This document shows, in pieces, positions 27,539-36,980 of a stretch of DNA of 64,000 nt; position 1 is the stretch's first letter, and each line of letters opens with the position of its first letter. A program made the position numbers and the translations under genes. This DNA comes from Spirosoma validum. Its GTDB lineage: Bacteria; Bacteroidota; Bacteroidia; Cytophagales; Spirosomataceae. The notes beneath the pieces are model-generated. The model was given only the letters and a program-made list of their open reading frames with translations, was not told where the DNA came from and searched no databases. The DNA is taken from positions 620,001-684,000 of the forward strand of contig NZ_JACXAA010000003.1 of the NCBI RefSeq assembly GCF_014699035.1, written 5' to 3'.

Positions 27539-29827
27539 ATGAAAAAATTTCGTTACTTATTGCTCGTGGCAGCGCTGTCGGCTGCTGTGTTTTTCCAATC
27601 TCACGCTCAATCAACCGACTGGGTGGAGTTTGTCAATCCGCTCATCGGAACTGACTCTAAACCCAGCTTATCCAATGGCAATACGTACCCCGCTATTGCG
27701 CTGCCCTGGGGCATGAACTTCTGGTTACCCCAGACTGGCAAAATGGGTGACGGGTGGGCTTATACGTATGCTGCCGACAAAATCCGGGGATTTAAACAAA
27801 CGCATCAGCCCTCGCCCTGGATGAACGATTACGGTCAGTTTTCAATCATGCCCATTACCGGTAAACGACGTATCCATGAGGACGAACGCGCCAGTTGGTA
27901 CTCGCATAAGGCCGAAATTGCCAAGCCGTATTACTACAGTGTTTATCTGGCTGATCACGACGTAACAACCGAGATTGTGCCAACGGAACGGGCGGCTTAT
28001 TTCCGTTTTACGTTCCACAACACCGATAGTTCCTTCGTGATTATCGACGCCTTCGACAAAGCCTCGTATGTGAAAATCATCCCGAACGAACGGAAAATTA
28101 TTGGGTACACAACCCGAAACAGTGGTGGCGTTCCGGCCAATTTTAAAAACTACTTTGTTATTTATTTCGACAAACCATTCACATCAGCACAGACTTCGCA
28201 CGGGAAAACACTAAGCAGCAATCTCGAAAATCAGTCAACCCACGCGGGCGCTATTGTTGGCTTTAAAATGGCCAAAGGCGAGCAGGTTCAGGCGCGGGTA
28301 GCGTCGTCGTTTATCAGCTATGAACAGGCCGAACGAAACCTGGAGGAGATTGGTACGGATTCGTTCGAGGTGGTTAAGCAAAAAGCAAAAGCGGCCTGGA
28401 ACAAAGAATTGGGTCGTATTCAGGCAGAAGGCGGTACGTTGGCGCAGACGCAGACATTCTATTCCTGTCTATATCGATCTCTGCTGTTTCCCCGGAAATT
28501 TTACGAGTTCGATGCCAGCAAAAAAGTCGTGCATTATAGTCCGTACAATGGTCAGGTTTTGCCTGGCTATATGTTCACCGACACGGGATTCTGGGATACG
28601 TTCCGGTCGATGTTTCCGTTCCTGAACCTGATGTATCCGTCGCTGAACGTGCAGATGCAGGAAGGCCTGGCCAATGCCTACAAAGAAGGCGGCTGGTTAC
28701 CCGAGTGGGCGAGTCCCGGACTACGTAATACGATGATTGGCTCGAATTCGGCGTCGATCATTGCTGATGCCTATCTGAAAGGTGGTCGTGGTTACGACAT
28801 CAATACGTTGTATGAAGCTATCCTGAAAAATACGGAGAAAGAGGGGCCAATGGACGCCGTTGGGCGTCGGGGCGCTACGTATTACAATGAGTTAGGCTAC
28901 GTGCCGTACGACGTGAAAATCAACGAAAATGCCGCCCGGACTCTGGAATACGCTTACGACGATTTTGCTATTTATCAGTTAGCCAAAGCGCTGAAACGTC
29001 CGCAGGCTGAAATCGATCGCTTTGCCAAACGCTGCCAGAATTACCGAAATCTGTTCGATCCAACGACGGGGCTGATGCGCGGCAAGAACAAAGACGGCTC
29101 GTTTCAGTCGCCGTTCAATCCGTTCAAATGGGGTGATGCGTTTACCGAAGGCAACAGTTGGCATTATACCTGGTCAGTTTTTCACGATGTGCAGGGATTG
29201 GTTGAGTTAATGGGCGGGCGTCAAAAATTCGTCGCTAAACTTGATTCGGTGTTTACGCTTTCGCCGATCTACGATGAGTCGTATTATGGAAGCGTTATTC
29301 ACGAAATTCGGGAGATGCAGATTGCCAATATGGGCCAGTACGCGCACGGAAATCAGCCCATCCAACACATGATTTACCTGTACAATTATGCGGGTGAACC
29401 CTGGAAAGCGCAGTATTGGCTTCGTGAGGTGATGAACCAGCTTTATCTACCGACACCCGATGGCTACTGTGGCGATGAAGACAACGGCCAGACGTCGGCC
29501 TGGTACGTATTTACGGCGATGGGTTTTTATCCGGTTTGCCCCACTACGGACCAATACGTCCTGGGAGCGCCACTGTTTAAAAAGATAACTGCAACGCTGG
29601 AAAACGGAAAACAGGTGGTTATTAACGCGGCTAACAACAGTGCGCAGAATCGCTACATCAATACGTTGCAACTGAACGGAAAACCCTATGCCAAAAACTG
29701 GCTGAGTCATCAGGAACTACAGAAAGGGGCTGTTCTGGATTTCACTATGTCTGCAAAACCAAATCAACAGCGAGGCACCAAACCAGCCGATTTTCCGTAT
29801 TCGTTCTCAACGGGAGAAACGAAATAA
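27539..29827 (+). CDS. GH92 family exported glycosidase (alpha-1,2-mannosidase type)
   Basis: The start at 27539 (MKKFRYLLLVAALSAAVFF) gives a clean signal peptide ending SHAQ; an in-frame start at 27494 overlaps the mutase gene and would bury it. The 762-residue protein carries GH92 hallmarks: VEFVNPLIGTDSKPSLSNGN, TYPAIALPWGMNFW, FTDTGFWDTFRSMFP, HGNQPIQHMIYLYNYAG and CGDEDNGQTSAWYVFTAMGF, the last holding the catalytic acidic residues of the family. GH92 enzymes are calcium-dependent exo-alpha-mannosidases acting on N-glycans or mannans in the periplasm or at the surface. No SusC/SusD pair is nearby, so this is not a full utilisation locus. Confidence 0.93.
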   Translation: MKKFRYLLLVAALSAAVFFQSHAQSTDWVEFVNPLIGTDSKPSLSNGNTYPAIALPWGMNFWLPQTGKMGDGWAYTYAADKIRGFKQTHQPSPWMNDYGQFSIMPITGKRRIHEDERASWYSHKAEIAKPYYYSVYLADHDVTTEIVPTERAAYFRFTFHNTDSSFVIIDAFDKASYVKIIPNERKIIGYTTRNSGGVPANFKNYFVIYFDKPFTSAQTSHGKTLSSNLENQSTHAGAIVGFKMAKGEQVQARVASSFISYEQAERNLEEIGTDSFEVVKQKAKAAWNKELGRIQAEGGTLAQTQTFYSCLYRSLLFPRKFYEFDASKKVVHYSPYNGQVLPGYMFTDTGFWDTFRSMFPFLNLMYPSLNVQMQEGLANAYKEGGWLPEWASPGLRNTMIGSNSASIIADAYLKGGRGYDINTLYEAILKNTEKEGPMDAVGRRGATYYNELGYVPYDVKINENAARTLEYAYDDFAIYQLAKALKRPQAEIDRFAKRCQNYRNLFDPTTGLMRGKNKDGSFQSPFNPFKWGDAFTEGNSWHYTWSVFHDVQGLVELMGGRQKFVAKLDSVFTLSPIYDESYYGSVIHEIREMQIANMGQYAHGNQPIQHMIYLYNYAGEPWKAQYWLREVMNQLYLPTPDGYCGDEDNGQTSAWYVFTAMGFYPVCPTTDQYVLGAPLFKKITATLENGKQVVINAANNSAQNRYINTLQLNGKPYAKNWLSHQELQKGAVLDFTMSAKPNQQRGTKPADFPYSFSTGETK

Positions 29828-29890
29828 ATTACCGCTTCACGTATACCTTAAATCTGTTAAATTTTACTTATTAACTTAATAATCAGCGCT

Positions 29891-29973
29891 TTTTGTCATT
29901 CCGGCCTTGGGAGGAATCTCAAGCTTGACTAGTATACGACGTTGAGATTCATCCCAAAGTCGGAATGACAAAA
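29891..29973. repeat. Long hairpin element (TTTTGTCATTCCG type)
   Basis: TTTTGTCATTCCG at 29891 pairs with CGGAATGACAAAA ending at 29973; the inner parts (TTGGGAGGAATCTCAA and TTGAGATTCATCCCAA) also pair with few mismatches. It resembles the element at 60266-60352 in its first bases and layout. It lies between the GH92 and second mutase genes and could serve as terminator or dispersed repeat. The remaining bases of this gap hold no gene. Confidence 0.65.
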
Positions 29974-30104
29974 CCACACCCGCACTATTCCATTTTAGAA
30001 AGTTTAAACAGGCAACCCTACATGAACTATTCATTAAAAAGTGCAGAGTACTAAAACACTTTCCGTTGCTACGTAGTAAGCTATTGAGTTTATTACGCCA
30101 TTCT

Positions 30105-30719
30105 ATGTCACTCTTCGTTATCGTCCGCCACGGCCAATCCCAATGGAATGCCGAAAATCGTTTTACCGGTACGACTGACACCCCCCTAACCGATCTCGGT
30201 CGACACGAAGCGCATGAGGCCGGGATTCTACTGGATGCTCATCAGCCACCCAATTTCGGGATCGGCTTTACGTCGGAACTACAGCGGGCAATCGAAACGA
30301 TGGCGATCATTCTGGACGAAATCGACCAGACCGACTTGCCCGTTGAACGTAGCGCAGCTCTTAACGAGCGCATGTATGGCGACTTGCAGGGAATGAATAA
30401 AGACGAAGCTCAGGAACGCTTCGGCGAAGAACAGGTTTTCCGATGGCGACGTGGGTACGCTGACCAGCCGCCTAATGGAGAAAGTCTGGCTGATACCCAC
30501 GCACGCGTGATTCCGTATTTTAAAAAAACCATTTTGCCGCATTTACAGGCCGGACAACCGGTACTGGTCGTGGCACACGGCAACAGCCTGCGGGCTTTAA
30601 TGATGGAGTTGGAGCATATTAGTCCTGAAGACATTGAAAAGGTCGAGTTGGCAACCGGCATTCCACGCCAGTATGAGTACGACCCGGCGAGCAATACGTT
30701 TAAGTTGCTGCCAAAATAG
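30105..30719 (+). CDS. 2,3-bisphosphoglycerate-dependent phosphoglycerate mutase (paralogue 2)
   Basis: The start at 30105 (MSLFVIVRHGQSQWN) aligns with the start of paralogue 1; the in-frame ATG at 30066 would add 13 residues with no counterpart. The 204-residue product has all catalytic features: His in RHGQSQWN, FTGTTDTPLTDLGRHEA, Glu in ALNERMYGDLQG and His in VVAHGNSLRAL. It is very similar to the protein at 26893, including the GIPRQYEYD ending, so the two arose by duplication. It is 58 bp upstream of the oxidoreductase gene and may share a transcript with it. Confidence 0.88.
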   Translation: MSLFVIVRHGQSQWNAENRFTGTTDTPLTDLGRHEAHEAGILLDAHQPPNFGIGFTSELQRAIETMAIILDEIDQTDLPVERSAALNERMYGDLQGMNKDEAQERFGEEQVFRWRRGYADQPPNGESLADTHARVIPYFKKTILPHLQAGQPVLVVAHGNSLRALMMELEHISPEDIEKVELATGIPRQYEYDPASNTFKLLPK

Positions 30720-30778
30720 AATTCTTCCGATAACTTTCCTGTTGTCCTCAGTGCATAAGAATTAAATTCTAAAATCGA

Positions 30779-31711
30779 ATGAAAGCCGTTGTATTAAGTG
30801 ATTGGGGTGGACCTGAAAACTTTGCTGTTCAGGACGTACCGAAACCCGCGATTAAAGCCGACGAAGTATTGGTAAAGGTGAAGGCATTTGGCGTAAACCC
30901 TGCCGATTTTAAAACCCGAACGGGTAATGCGCCTTATTCGCAAAAGTATACGCACCCAATTATTCTGGGCTGGGATATGGCTGGTGAAGTTGACGAAGTT
31001 GGCAGCAACGTAACAGATTTTAAACCGGGCGATGCGGTTTATGGTATGGTTAACTTTCCTGAACCCGGTCAGGCCTATGCGGAATACGTAGCAGCACCAG
31101 CCGCGCATCTGGCCCTGAAGCCCGATACGTTGTCGTTCGAAGAAGCCGCAGCTGCTCCATTGGCGGTGTTAACGGCCTGGCAGGCGTTGACGCAACACGG
31201 CCAGCTAAAAGCAGGCGAAACCGTTCTGATTCAGGCCGCATCGGGGGGCGTTGGACACCTTGGCGTTCAGATCGCTAAAACGCTCGGTGCCCATGTGATT
31301 GGCACAGCTTCTGGCAAAAACGAAGCGTTTGTGCGCTCGCTCGGTGCCGACGAGTTTATTGATTATACCCAAAATAAAGTAGAGGATGCTGTTCACGACA
31401 TCGATCTGGTATTTGATACCGCTGGTGCCGACACCATTTTTACTTCAGCAAAGGTGTTAAAACCGAAGGGCCGATTGATTTCGATTGCGTATGGCGCAAT
31501 GGATAAAGTACTGGCGGAAAGGCCCGATATTCACGCCGAGCGAATTCTGGTGCATACCAGTGGCGACGATCTACGTACCATCAATCAACTCATTGACGAA
31601 GGGAAACTGAAAATCAGCGTGAGCCAGGTGTTGCCCGCCGATCAAATGGCCGAAGCGCATCGACAACTGGAAAGCCGCCGAACAACCGGCAAGATTGTGC
31701 TGACATTTTAA
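30779..31711 (+). CDS. NADPH:quinone reductase-like oxidoreductase (MDR superfamily)
   Basis: The 310-residue protein belongs to the zinc-free quinone oxidoreductase branch of the medium-chain dehydrogenases. It has a GroES-like N-terminal part (MKAVVLSDWGGPENFAVQDV, KAFGVNPADFKTRTG, GWDMAGEVDEVGSNV) and a Rossmann domain with QAASGGVGHLGVQIAKTLGA for NADPH binding. The cysteine and histidine ligands of zinc alcohol dehydrogenases are absent. The substrate is probably a quinone or reactive enone; this is family inference. The gene ends at a shared hairpin with the convergent gene downstream. Confidence 0.88.
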   Translation: MKAVVLSDWGGPENFAVQDVPKPAIKADEVLVKVKAFGVNPADFKTRTGNAPYSQKYTHPIILGWDMAGEVDEVGSNVTDFKPGDAVYGMVNFPEPGQAYAEYVAAPAAHLALKPDTLSFEEAAAAPLAVLTAWQALTQHGQLKAGETVLIQAASGGVGHLGVQIAKTLGAHVIGTASGKNEAFVRSLGADEFIDYTQNKVEDAVHDIDLVFDTAGADTIFTSAKVLKPKGRLISIAYGAMDKVLAERPDIHAERILVHTSGDDLRTINQLIDEGKLKISVSQVLPADQMAEAHRQLESRRTTGKIVLTF

Positions 31712-31781
31712 TCTTGCGGCAGTACTGTAGTGTCTGCTGGAGCGGTTCGAAAACCTGACACTATAGTACTGCCGCAAGATT
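31710..31781. terminator. Long bidirectional hairpin between convergent genes
   Basis: Two 25-base arms (31710-31734 and 31757-31781, key word CTTGCGGCAGTACTG) pair with a single mismatch around a 22-nt loop. The right arm reaches the stop codon of the minus-strand gene. It could end both transcripts; the missing T-tract also allows a dispersed repeat. Confidence 0.6.
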
Positions 31782-33048
31782 ACGTCTTGCGCTTTTTCTT
31801 ACGGGCCGATGGAAACAGTACGTTATTCAGAATCAGCCGATAGCCGGGCGAGTGAGGATGCAACTTCAGGTCCGTAGGGTTTCGGAAGCCGCCCCCGCGT
31901 GAGCCTTCGGGATCGTGACCACCGTAAAAAGTCCACTGCCCCCGGCCAACTTCGCCGTAAATATACCGGTCGGAGCTTTTGCCTTCACCCATCACCAGGC
32001 TGCTTGGCTTAACGGCTCCTTTTCGAAAGGCTGTCGTCTGCCCGAAAAATTCTTTGATAATCGACTCGTGATTTTGACACAGCATAGCCGGAATTACATC
32101 CCACTTGGCTGAAAAATTGAACAGTTCGAAAAAACCGCTCGACTGCTCGTAGCTACGTCCTGCGGATGAGTTGATGTCGGAGAAGGTCGAAAATCCCCGG
32201 TAGCCATTGTCAGCTTCGAGCGTGAAATTTCCGAAGGCCAGGGTTTTTGTGAAGTCGAGCTTTTGCTGAGCATCCGCATCTACGCCATCGCCGTCGTATT
32301 GACTCCCCACAATATCAAGTCCTTCTGCGGCCAGAGCAATGTCGAGGGTTTCGCCAGCGGAACACATCGCAAACAAATAGCCTCCACCCGCGCAGAATTC
32401 CTTGATTTTTTTAGCTACCGATAGCTTCATCTGCGATACTTTCGCAAAGCCATATTTGTGGGCAATGTCTTCCTGTGCTTTGATGTCGGCCACCGACTGG
32501 CGGTGCATGTTACGTCCGTACTGACCCGTAAAATCTTCGTGGTGCAGGTGTAGCCAATCGTATTTCGCCAGATCACCCTTCAGAATTTCTTCATCATATA
32601 CCAGTTCGAAGGGAATTTCAGCGTAGGTGAGTACCAGCAGCACCGCATCCGTATTTTCAAACTCAGCGGGACCCACCTTGACGGGCGAATACACGATGAT
32701 TTTAGCCGCCTTCTGCAACGTAACGACGTTCATGTTCAGATCTGGATCGGACAGTTGCTGGCGAATGGAGGCCGCTTTAGCATCTGAGACCGTCTCGAAC
32801 GAAACCCCTCGAACCCGGCACTCCGTTTCAACGGCAGTGCTGTATTTTGTCAGGAAACTGCCGCCCCGGTAGTTCAGCAGCCAGTCGACATCCTGATCGT
32901 CTTTCAGTATTTTGTAGGCAATGCCATACGCTTTGAGGTGATTCGTCTGCTGATCATCCATCGGAATCAGGATAGCGTTGGCCCAACTTAACGTAACGGC
33001 GCAAAAACTTACCAGCAATAGCAACAGAAAAGATACGTACTGTTTCAT
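31780..33048 (-). CDS. Exported protein of the family often labelled asparagine synthetase B
   Basis: The 422-residue protein has a signal peptide (residues 1-24, SWANA) and then AILIPMDDQQTNHLKAYGIAY, the typical start of a Bacteroidota family that databases often name asparagine synthetase B. I see neither the N-terminal glutaminase Cys nor the PP-loop SGGxDS of true AsnB, so that name is probably wrong. A GATase-like segment, GGGYLFAMCSAGETLDIAL, with Cys in a possible nucleophile-elbow position, suggests a ThuA- or glutamine-amidotransferase-like fold. YGGHDPEGSRGGG near the C-terminus is another conserved-looking motif. It is divergent from the M1 peptidase gene. The function is unknown. 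Confidence 0.75.
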   Translation of the reverse strand: MKQYVSFLLLLLVSFCAVTLSWANAILIPMDDQQTNHLKAYGIAYKILKDDQDVDWLLNYRGGSFLTKYSTAVETECRVRGVSFETVSDAKAASIRQQLSDPDLNMNVVTLQKAAKIIVYSPVKVGPAEFENTDAVLLVLTYAEIPFELVYDEEILKGDLAKYDWLHLHHEDFTGQYGRNMHRQSVADIKAQEDIAHKYGFAKVSQMKLSVAKKIKEFCAGGGYLFAMCSAGETLDIALAAEGLDIVGSQYDGDGVDADAQQKLDFTKTLAFGNFTLEADNGYRGFSTFSDINSSAGRSYEQSSGFFELFNFSAKWDVIPAMLCQNHESIIKEFFGQTTAFRKGAVKPSSLVMGEGKSSDRYIYGEVGRGQWTFYGGHDPEGSRGGGFRNPTDLKLHPHSPGYRLILNNVLFPSARKKKRKT

Positions 33049-33145
33049 GGAGTGCTTTATTTTTGACCCAACTATCTTCAGTCATATGGCTATCAGGGAT
33101 CTTATCGGATCCGTGCACCCTGATTGACTGCTTAATGACGATCTA

Positions 33146-35725
33146 ATGACTCGCTACGGTGTTACGCTACTCCTTTTTACTCTGATCACTATGGCCTGCA
33201 ATCGCCATTCAACTATTGTTCATTCACCCATTGTGAAGACAGGCGTATCGCAAACGCTCGCGCAAGCTAGAAAACAGTCTGTCAGTCAACTGGCGTATGC
33301 ATTAAAGTTCGACATTCCTGCGCAGAAAAACCAACCTATTCCAGCGAGTGAGACGATTACTTTCGATTGGCGAAAAAACAGTGCCCCCCTTCAGCTTGAT
33401 TTCAAGGAAGAACGTACTCATATCCAGAATGTTTCCGTCAATGGAGTTATGGTCCCCATTGCCTTTGAGAGCGAACATTTGCTTATTTCTACTGCTTTTT
33501 TGAAGCCGGGCACGAATACAATCTCGATCCAGTTTACGGCAGGGAATTTATCGCTGAATCGGAACGAAGAGTACCTCTACACACTGCTTGTTCCCGACCG
33601 GGCGCGAACGGTATTTCCCTGCTTCGATCAGCCCGATCTGAAAGCGACGTTTCAGGTTTCGCTGACAGTTCCGGCCCACTGGCAGGCGATGACCAATGCA
33701 CTCGTCGCAGATTCGACCGTTGCTGCTGATCGCAAGACAATCAATTTTCGTACCTCCGAATTAATCCCGACGTACCTCTTCTCGTTCGTAGCGGGCAAGT
33801 TCACTCCAGTGATGCGCACGTTGAGCGGGCGGCCGATGACGTTTCTTCATCGCGAGACGGATACCACAAAAATTCGATTGAGCATGGACCCGATTTTCAA
33901 TCTCCATGCTGATGCGTTACGTTTCCTGGAAGACTATACGCAGGTATCCTACCCGTTCCAGAAATTCGATTTTGCGGCCATTCCCGATTTTCAGTATGGC
34001 GGGATGGAACACGTCGGGGCGATTGACTACCGCGCGTCCAGTTTGTTTCTGGACAATGGCGCCACCCGCGACCAGAAGCTGTCGCGCGCTACGTTGATCA
34101 GTCACGAAACGGCGCACATGTGGTTTGGCGACATGGTGACAATGCGTTGGTTTGAGGACGTCTGGCTGAAAGAAGTCTTCGCCAATTTCATGGCCGATAA
34201 GATTACCGAAGTGTCCTCGCCCGATGCGAATTATGACCTTCAGTTTGTGGTCGATCACTTTCCTGCCGCTTATGCTGTTGACCGCACCGAAGGAGCCAAT
34301 CCTATTGGGCAACCCCTGGCCAACTTGAAAGAAGCCGGTACGTTATATGGCGGCATCATTTACCACAAAGCGCCGATTATGATGCGGCAACTGGAGCGGC
34401 TCATGGGCAAAACGGCGTTGCGCGACGGTCTTCGGGAATATCTCAAAAAATACGCATTTAGCAACGCTACGTGGGCCGATCTAATCGCTATTCTGGATGC
34501 CCGTACGCCAACTGACCTAGCCGCCTGGAACCACATCTGGATCAACGAAACTGGCCGACCGAAGATCACATATCAGTTGGACAGGCAAGGCGACAAAATT
34601 ACCCGATTCGCTATTTCGCAGACTGGGGAAGATGGCACCAAACGCGTATGGCCGCAAGGGTTTGAAGTCGCGCTGGTTTACCCGGACCGAGTGGACGAAC
34701 TGACCGTGAACATGAATCAGGGGCAGGTCGAACTGGGCGAAGCTGTCGGCAAGTCCGTGCCGGACTTTATCGTCTTTAACTCATCGGGTCAGGGTTATGG
34801 TATTTTTCCGGTCGATGCCGCCATGATTCCAAAACTCGCTACGTTGAAAAATTCCGTAACGCGGGCAGCCGCTTATATCAATCTTTACGAAAACATGCTG
34901 ACGGGGCAAGTTAGTCCGGTTATGTTGGGCGCTACGTATCAGAATCTGTTAAGCAAAGAATCGGAAGAATTGAATCTGCGCTTGCTGACCAATCAATTAT
35001 CTGACCTTGTCTGGAATTTCACCCGGCCCGAAAATCGCCCGGCTTTAGCAGCGTCTATGGAGCAGGCTTCCTGGCAGGCAATGGAGCAGGAAGCCGCTAC
35101 GGGTAAGAAAAAGCTCTTGTTTCGGCTCTATCAGAACATAGCCATCAGCCGCGAAGCTCAGGATCGGTTGTACGCCATCTGGAACGAACAGAAAGCTCCG
35201 ACGGGTGTTACGCTCACCGAAGACGACTACACATCCCTGGCGCTAGCTTTAGCCGTACGCGACTATCCGGCCGAGGGCATTCTGGCGAAGCAGTTGATAC
35301 GTATCAAAAACCCTGATCGGAAAAAACGGCTGGAATTCATGATGCCCGCTTTGTCGAGCAACGTAACGGAGCGGGATGCATTTTTTGCATCGCTGGCTTC
35401 CGAATCGAATCGGGAACACGAAGCCTGGGTAACAGCCGCGCTGGGGTATCTGCATCATCCACTACGTACCCAGACGTCTGCGAAATACCTACCCAAGAGT
35501 CTGGATTTACTGGAAGAGATTCAGCGTACGGGCGACATTTTTTTCCCCGAATCCTGGTTACGTTCCACTTTTTCGGGTTATCAAACAGCCGAGACCACAC
35601 AATTGGTACGTCAGTTTCTGGCGGATAGGCCGACCTATAATGCTCGTTTACGAGCTAAACTGCTCCAGGCCGCTGACGGTACGTTTCGGGCGAGTCGATT
35701 GCTGTACGACCAGAAACAACGATGA
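33146..35725 (+). CDS. M1 family metallopeptidase (aminopeptidase N-like lipoprotein)
   Basis: The 859-residue protein begins with a lipobox (LITMAC, Cys18) and is probably anchored to a membrane facing the periplasm. The zinc site is complete: HETAH with the third ligand Glu 19 residues after the second His (WLKEVFANF). The substrate-recognition GxMEN motif reads GGMEH here. Domains follow the M1 order: N-terminal beta domain (about 50-230), catalytic domain (about 230-480) and a helical C-terminal region. It should remove N-terminal residues from peptides. It is followed directly by a strong terminator. Confidence 0.92.
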   Translation: MTRYGVTLLLFTLITMACNRHSTIVHSPIVKTGVSQTLAQARKQSVSQLAYALKFDIPAQKNQPIPASETITFDWRKNSAPLQLDFKEERTHIQNVSVNGVMVPIAFESEHLLISTAFLKPGTNTISIQFTAGNLSLNRNEEYLYTLLVPDRARTVFPCFDQPDLKATFQVSLTVPAHWQAMTNALVADSTVAADRKTINFRTSELIPTYLFSFVAGKFTPVMRTLSGRPMTFLHRETDTTKIRLSMDPIFNLHADALRFLEDYTQVSYPFQKFDFAAIPDFQYGGMEHVGAIDYRASSLFLDNGATRDQKLSRATLISHETAHMWFGDMVTMRWFEDVWLKEVFANFMADKITEVSSPDANYDLQFVVDHFPAAYAVDRTEGANPIGQPLANLKEAGTLYGGIIYHKAPIMMRQLERLMGKTALRDGLREYLKKYAFSNATWADLIAILDARTPTDLAAWNHIWINETGRPKITYQLDRQGDKITRFAISQTGEDGTKRVWPQGFEVALVYPDRVDELTVNMNQGQVELGEAVGKSVPDFIVFNSSGQGYGIFPVDAAMIPKLATLKNSVTRAAAYINLYENMLTGQVSPVMLGATYQNLLSKESEELNLRLLTNQLSDLVWNFTRPENRPALAASMEQASWQAMEQEAATGKKKLLFRLYQNIAISREAQDRLYAIWNEQKAPTGVTLTEDDYTSLALALAVRDYPAEGILAKQLIRIKNPDRKKRLEFMMPALSSNVTERDAFFASLASESNREHEAWVTAALGYLHHPLRTQTSAKYLPKSLDLLEEIQRTGDIFFPESWLRSTFSGYQTAETTQLVRQFLADRPTYNARLRAKLLQAADGTFRASRLLYDQKQR

Positions 35726-35744
35726 TAATGACGGGCTTATAAAG

Positions 35745-35777
35745 ACAAAGCGCCGAATCATTGACCCGGCGCTTTGT
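35745..35777. terminator. Bidirectional terminator
   Basis: ACAAAGCGCCG (35745-35755) pairs perfectly with CGGCGCTTTGT (35767-35777) between the M1 peptidase gene and the convergent small gene. A/T tracts flank it on both sides. Confidence 0.75.
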
Positions 35778-35801
35778 TGTATAGAACGTGCTTCTATTTC
35801 G

Positions 35802-36107
35802 TTATTGGTTCGCAGCTTCAGCAGCGGCAGCCGCTTCAATGGCTTCGATGGCCGAGCGGTTTTTCTCGTTATACTCGTCACGTTTCGTTTCGAAGTACGC
35901 GAAGATGTTCGTGATCGCGTCTAGATTTTCGGCAATTTTCGAGTGCATGTCGCCGAGATCTTTTTCCAGACGTGAGTCGTTCAATCCGTTCATGTTATCA
36001 ACTTCGATCTTGCCAATTTTCTCGATCAACGCTGTCTGGCTGTTTTGTAGGTCTTCCAACTCATTAACAACCTTATTCATCAGCTCGAGCTTCTGTAACT
36101 TATCCAT
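35802..36107 (-). CDS. Small acidic coiled-coil protein, unknown
   Basis: This 101-residue protein has no signal peptide or membrane helix. Its body is helical with heptad-like spacing of Leu, Ile and Met (MDKLQKLELMNKVVNELEDL, SRLEKDLGDMHSKIAENL) and it ends in an Ala/Glu-rich tail. The good coding character and the terminator just behind the stop codon support a real gene. I do not recognise the family. It lies 57 bp downstream of the lipoprotein gene on the same strand. Confidence 0.7.
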   Translation of the reverse strand: MDKLQKLELMNKVVNELEDLQNSQTALIEKIGKIEVDNMNGLNDSRLEKDLGDMHSKIAENLDAITNIFAYFETKRDEYNEKNRSAIEAIEAAAAAEAANQ

Positions 36108-36164
36108 TTCGTTTCTTTTTTATTGAGTATTTCATATAAACGCACTGATGGCGGAAAGGTTTGA

Positions 36165-36770
36165 CTAAGTTGTTTTCTGATAACGTTCATACAAGGTTGT
36201 AACCGTTACTGTTTTCCAGCCAGTACGTGTATAAAGCTGTCGTTGGTTAACTACCTGAATCTGCTGATTACTAACAATCTTGATCGAGTCAGGCCTTCCC
36301 CAGCGAATTGGATCAGGTGACGGACTCTTGTCCGGATCAAGTGTTAATTCGGTTAGTGACTCATTAAAATGACAACGTCGGGTGACGGGCTGTTCGGCGT
36401 AATTGACAATGATGCGTGGATCGTAATCAATCGGTCCATCAATCGGTTTTCCGGGAAGACTCAAATACTGTTCCGGCCAAAACTGGGTAAACAAAAATTC
36501 GTCGGTCGCTACGTATTCATTCCTGCTGACAATGTTAATCTGCATGGCTCCTCCTGAACTCAAACCCGCAATTTCACTAAACAGATCGATGCTGGCTTTT
36601 CCGTCAAGATTGATGTCTATGGGTTCGCTGGCAGTCACCTGGGTAGGTTTATATTTACCATGAAACCGTTCACGCAGTGCCGTTACGTCTTCGTTAGGCG
36701 CAACCGGGTCGGAATGGCATCCGCAGACACCAAGTAGAAAAATAAAGCTGAAAAGAGCGTTCGTTTTCAT
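36165..36770 (-). CDS. Hypothetical lipoprotein
   Basis: The 201-residue protein starts with a signal peptide ending in a lipobox (GVCGC, Cys18), followed by HSDPVAPNED. The remainder looks like a small beta-rich domain without recognisable motifs (SEPIDINLDGKASIDLF, TLDPDKSPSPDPIRWG). It is probably an exported, membrane-anchored protein. It could be co-transcribed with the coiled-coil gene downstream. No function can be given. Confidence 0.65.
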   Translation of the reverse strand: MKTNALFSFIFLLGVCGCHSDPVAPNEDVTALRERFHGKYKPTQVTASEPIDINLDGKASIDLFSEIAGLSSGGAMQINIVSRNEYVATDEFLFTQFWPEQYLSLPGKPIDGPIDYDPRIIVNYAEQPVTRRCHFNESLTELTLDPDKSPSPDPIRWGRPDSIKIVSNQQIQVVNQRQLYTRTGWKTVTVTTLYERYQKTT

Positions 36771-36884
36771 ACGTACTAATGCATTTGAGCAACTACGTAA
36801 TAAGACTCTTTTTCAAACCAGTTAGTTTGAAGGAAGATCAGCATAGGTAGTGTGTAAGTACGTCATACGCCGATAGCTACAAAA

Positions 36885-36951
36885 TCTGACCCATTCTTAG
36901 TCTCATTTCCACATCATAACGACGACTGAAATGCGAGTAAAATGGGTCAGA
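36885..36951. repeat. Inverted repeat behind the S8 peptidase gene
   Basis: TCTGACCCATT at 36885 pairs with AATGGGTCAGA ending at 36951, and the inner TCTCATTTC/GAAATGCGAG segments pair with mismatches. It lies 30 bp after the stop of the minus-strand peptidase gene and may end its transcript. Confidence 0.5.
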
Positions 36952-36980
36952 CGATCGGTTCTTGTATTTTCAGAAAGTAG

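Noticed and set aside
31780..33048. Asparagine synthetase B
   Set aside because: Signal peptide present; glutaminase Cys and PP-loop absent.
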